NCBI GenBank assembly: GCA_008921705.1
Contig: VFFE01007088.1
Location: 385,379 to 449,378, forward strand
Reading direction: 5' to 3'
Origin: Burhinus oedicnemus
Lineage: Eukaryota > Chordata > Aves > Charadriiformes > Burhinidae
Length of the DNA: 64,000 bases
The translations under genes were made by a program, and so were the position numbers. Positions 62,880 to 64,000 of this stretch are shown piece after piece (position 1 is the first letter of the stretch; each line of letters starts with the position of its first letter). Below the pieces are notes generated by a model. The model was given only the letters and a program-made list of their open reading frames with translations. It searched no databases and was not told the DNA's origin.

Positions 62880-64000
62880 GTACCACCTTACCCCCGGCTT
62901 GCTTTCCCTCCCCACCCTGCCGCTTGCCGTGTGCAGTCTCCATCCCCTCCCGCCGCGTTTACTGCCTGTGCGTGTGACATTTCTGTCGCGATCGGGGAGA
63001 GCGATTCCTCAGCCCGGAAGAGCCGGGGGCTGCGCGGAGGCTGCGGTGCGTGTGGGAGTCCCCGGCGGTCCCCTGCCGGCGCCTGGCGAGAGGAGCGGCG
63101 GAGGCGGGCTGCGGGCGGCGCGGGGGGGACCTGCCCCGCTCCCCTCCCTCCGCGCGGGGCGGCGAGCCGGGGCCGCCGGCTGCGGGGAGTGGGCCGTGGG
63201 CGGTGGAGCGGCGGGCGCTCGGTGCCGGGGCGAGCCGGGCGGCCGAGGGCCCCGGGGCGGCTGGGCCCGAGCACCCGGGCGCTGAGCAGCGGCAGCAGCC
63301 CCGCCGGGCTGGGCTCGGCCTGGTGCTGTAATAAACCTGACCTCAGCTCCCTGCCTGTCTGTGTCTTGCTAAAGTAGGGGGTCCGCGGGGAGGGCTGGGC
63401 GCGAAGGGCAGGGGAGCCGCTTCCCGTCTTGCTGTTACCGTTATTGTTTCGTATTTGTTATTTTTCTTTTCCAAAATGGGTTGCTGCGAGGGGAATTTTT
63501 GTTCTCCTCCCCCTGTAAACCCGACTCTGCTAATCCGTGCAGAGAGTCTGTGTGCGTCCGGGTGTGCTCAAGGTTTTCCCTTAGTGCTGCTGTAGTGCTG
63601 GGAGCCACTTGGGATTATAACTGGGGCAATCTCTCATTTGTATAATGCCTTTTTAATTTGATCTCCTTTTAATGGGAGCTCTGGGAGAAGGGTTGAAGTG
63701 GGCAAGCGGTTGGGGAGAATATGATTATTTCCTGGGAGTTTGGGATTTTACATGACTTTGCTTTGCTGGGTGATCTTCAGCATCTTCCTGTATATTTTCA
63801 TAATCTGCATGGCATTATACAGTCATTCCCTCAGTCTAAGTGGGTTGGATAGTAAGGAGGCTGAGGGTGGGGGTAGGTGAGAGCTCTTCCAAAATCTGGA
63901 GGGAACCACCTTTCTCTGCTTCTGCATAACCTCTACTGAATGTTCAAATCCCAATTCTAGTCTCTTCTGAATCTGTAAAGGGAGAGCAAGCCATCTGGTA
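62880..64000 (+). other. GALNT18: GALNT18 intron 1, 5' part
   Basis: The intron begins with a GTACCA donor after CAAG. Its first ~440 bases (to about 63320) are extremely GC-rich with many CpGs and G-runs, and form the downstream half of the promoter CpG island. From about 63420 the composition falls back to AT-rich background. I see no second exon or repeat before the window ends. Long open frames on both strands at 62856-63377 reflect the lack of stop codons in GC-rich DNA, not coding. Confidence 0.8.

Noticed and set aside
62856..63377. 173-codon + strand and 128-codon minus-strand frames in GALNT18 intron 1
   Set aside because: They are Gly/Ala/Arg/Pro-rich by-products of extreme GC content just after the splice donor.
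63941..63955. B-box-like TGTTCAAATCCC suggesting a tRNA gene
   Set aside because: No A box at the right distance and no cloverleaf can be drawn around it.
1..64000. CRISPR arrays, operons, prophage or other prokaryotic systems
   Set aside because: No regularly spaced repeats, no dense coding and no prokaryotic genes were seen. The CR1 elements and the spliced GALNT18 exon show the DNA is avian.

Overview
The window is vertebrate nuclear DNA, almost certainly from a bird. Four truncated LINE copies carry the avian CR1 3' end (the signature around 'aatcatagaatgg' / 'ccattctatgattct'). Background composition is AT-rich, broken by two CpG-rich islands, and there is no dense gene packing. Nothing suggests a bacterial, plasmid or viral origin.

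Only one protein-coding gene can be supported. Exon 1 of GALNT18 (polypeptide N-acetylgalactosaminyltransferase 18, also GALNTL4) lies on the + strand at 62645-62879, with a splice donor at 62880. It sits in a CpG island of about 61940-63420. It encodes the cytoplasmic tip, the signal-anchor membrane helix and the start of the stem of a Golgi type II membrane protein. The catalytic and lectin exons would lie beyond the right edge. The putative 5' leader holds several short upstream ORFs.

The remaining ~62 kb looks intergenic, upstream of the GALNT18 promoter. It contains: degenerate palindromic or ancient interspersed repeats near 2 kb, 10 kb, 23 kb and 39.6 kb; CR1 3' ends at 11.4-11.7, 15.2-15.35, 44.4-45.1 and 61.0-61.3 kb; a much older CR1/L2-type ORF2 (endonuclease region) remnant at about 26.5-27.8 kb; MIR-like SINE fragments near 32.6, 37.5 and 58.9 kb; low-complexity A/T or (TTTG)-rich tracts; and a 20-N assembly gap at 46514-46533.

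The main unexplained item is an isolated CpG island at about 35130-35560. It has a YY1-type AAGATGGCGCC element followed about 95 bases later by a GTAAGT donor, which looks like the first exon of an unannotated + strand transcript (lncRNA or alternative 5' exon) about 27 kb upstream of GALNT18. No new enzymatic or defence system was found. Long ORFs elsewhere are within what chance gives in six frames of AT-rich DNA and are listed only with caution.
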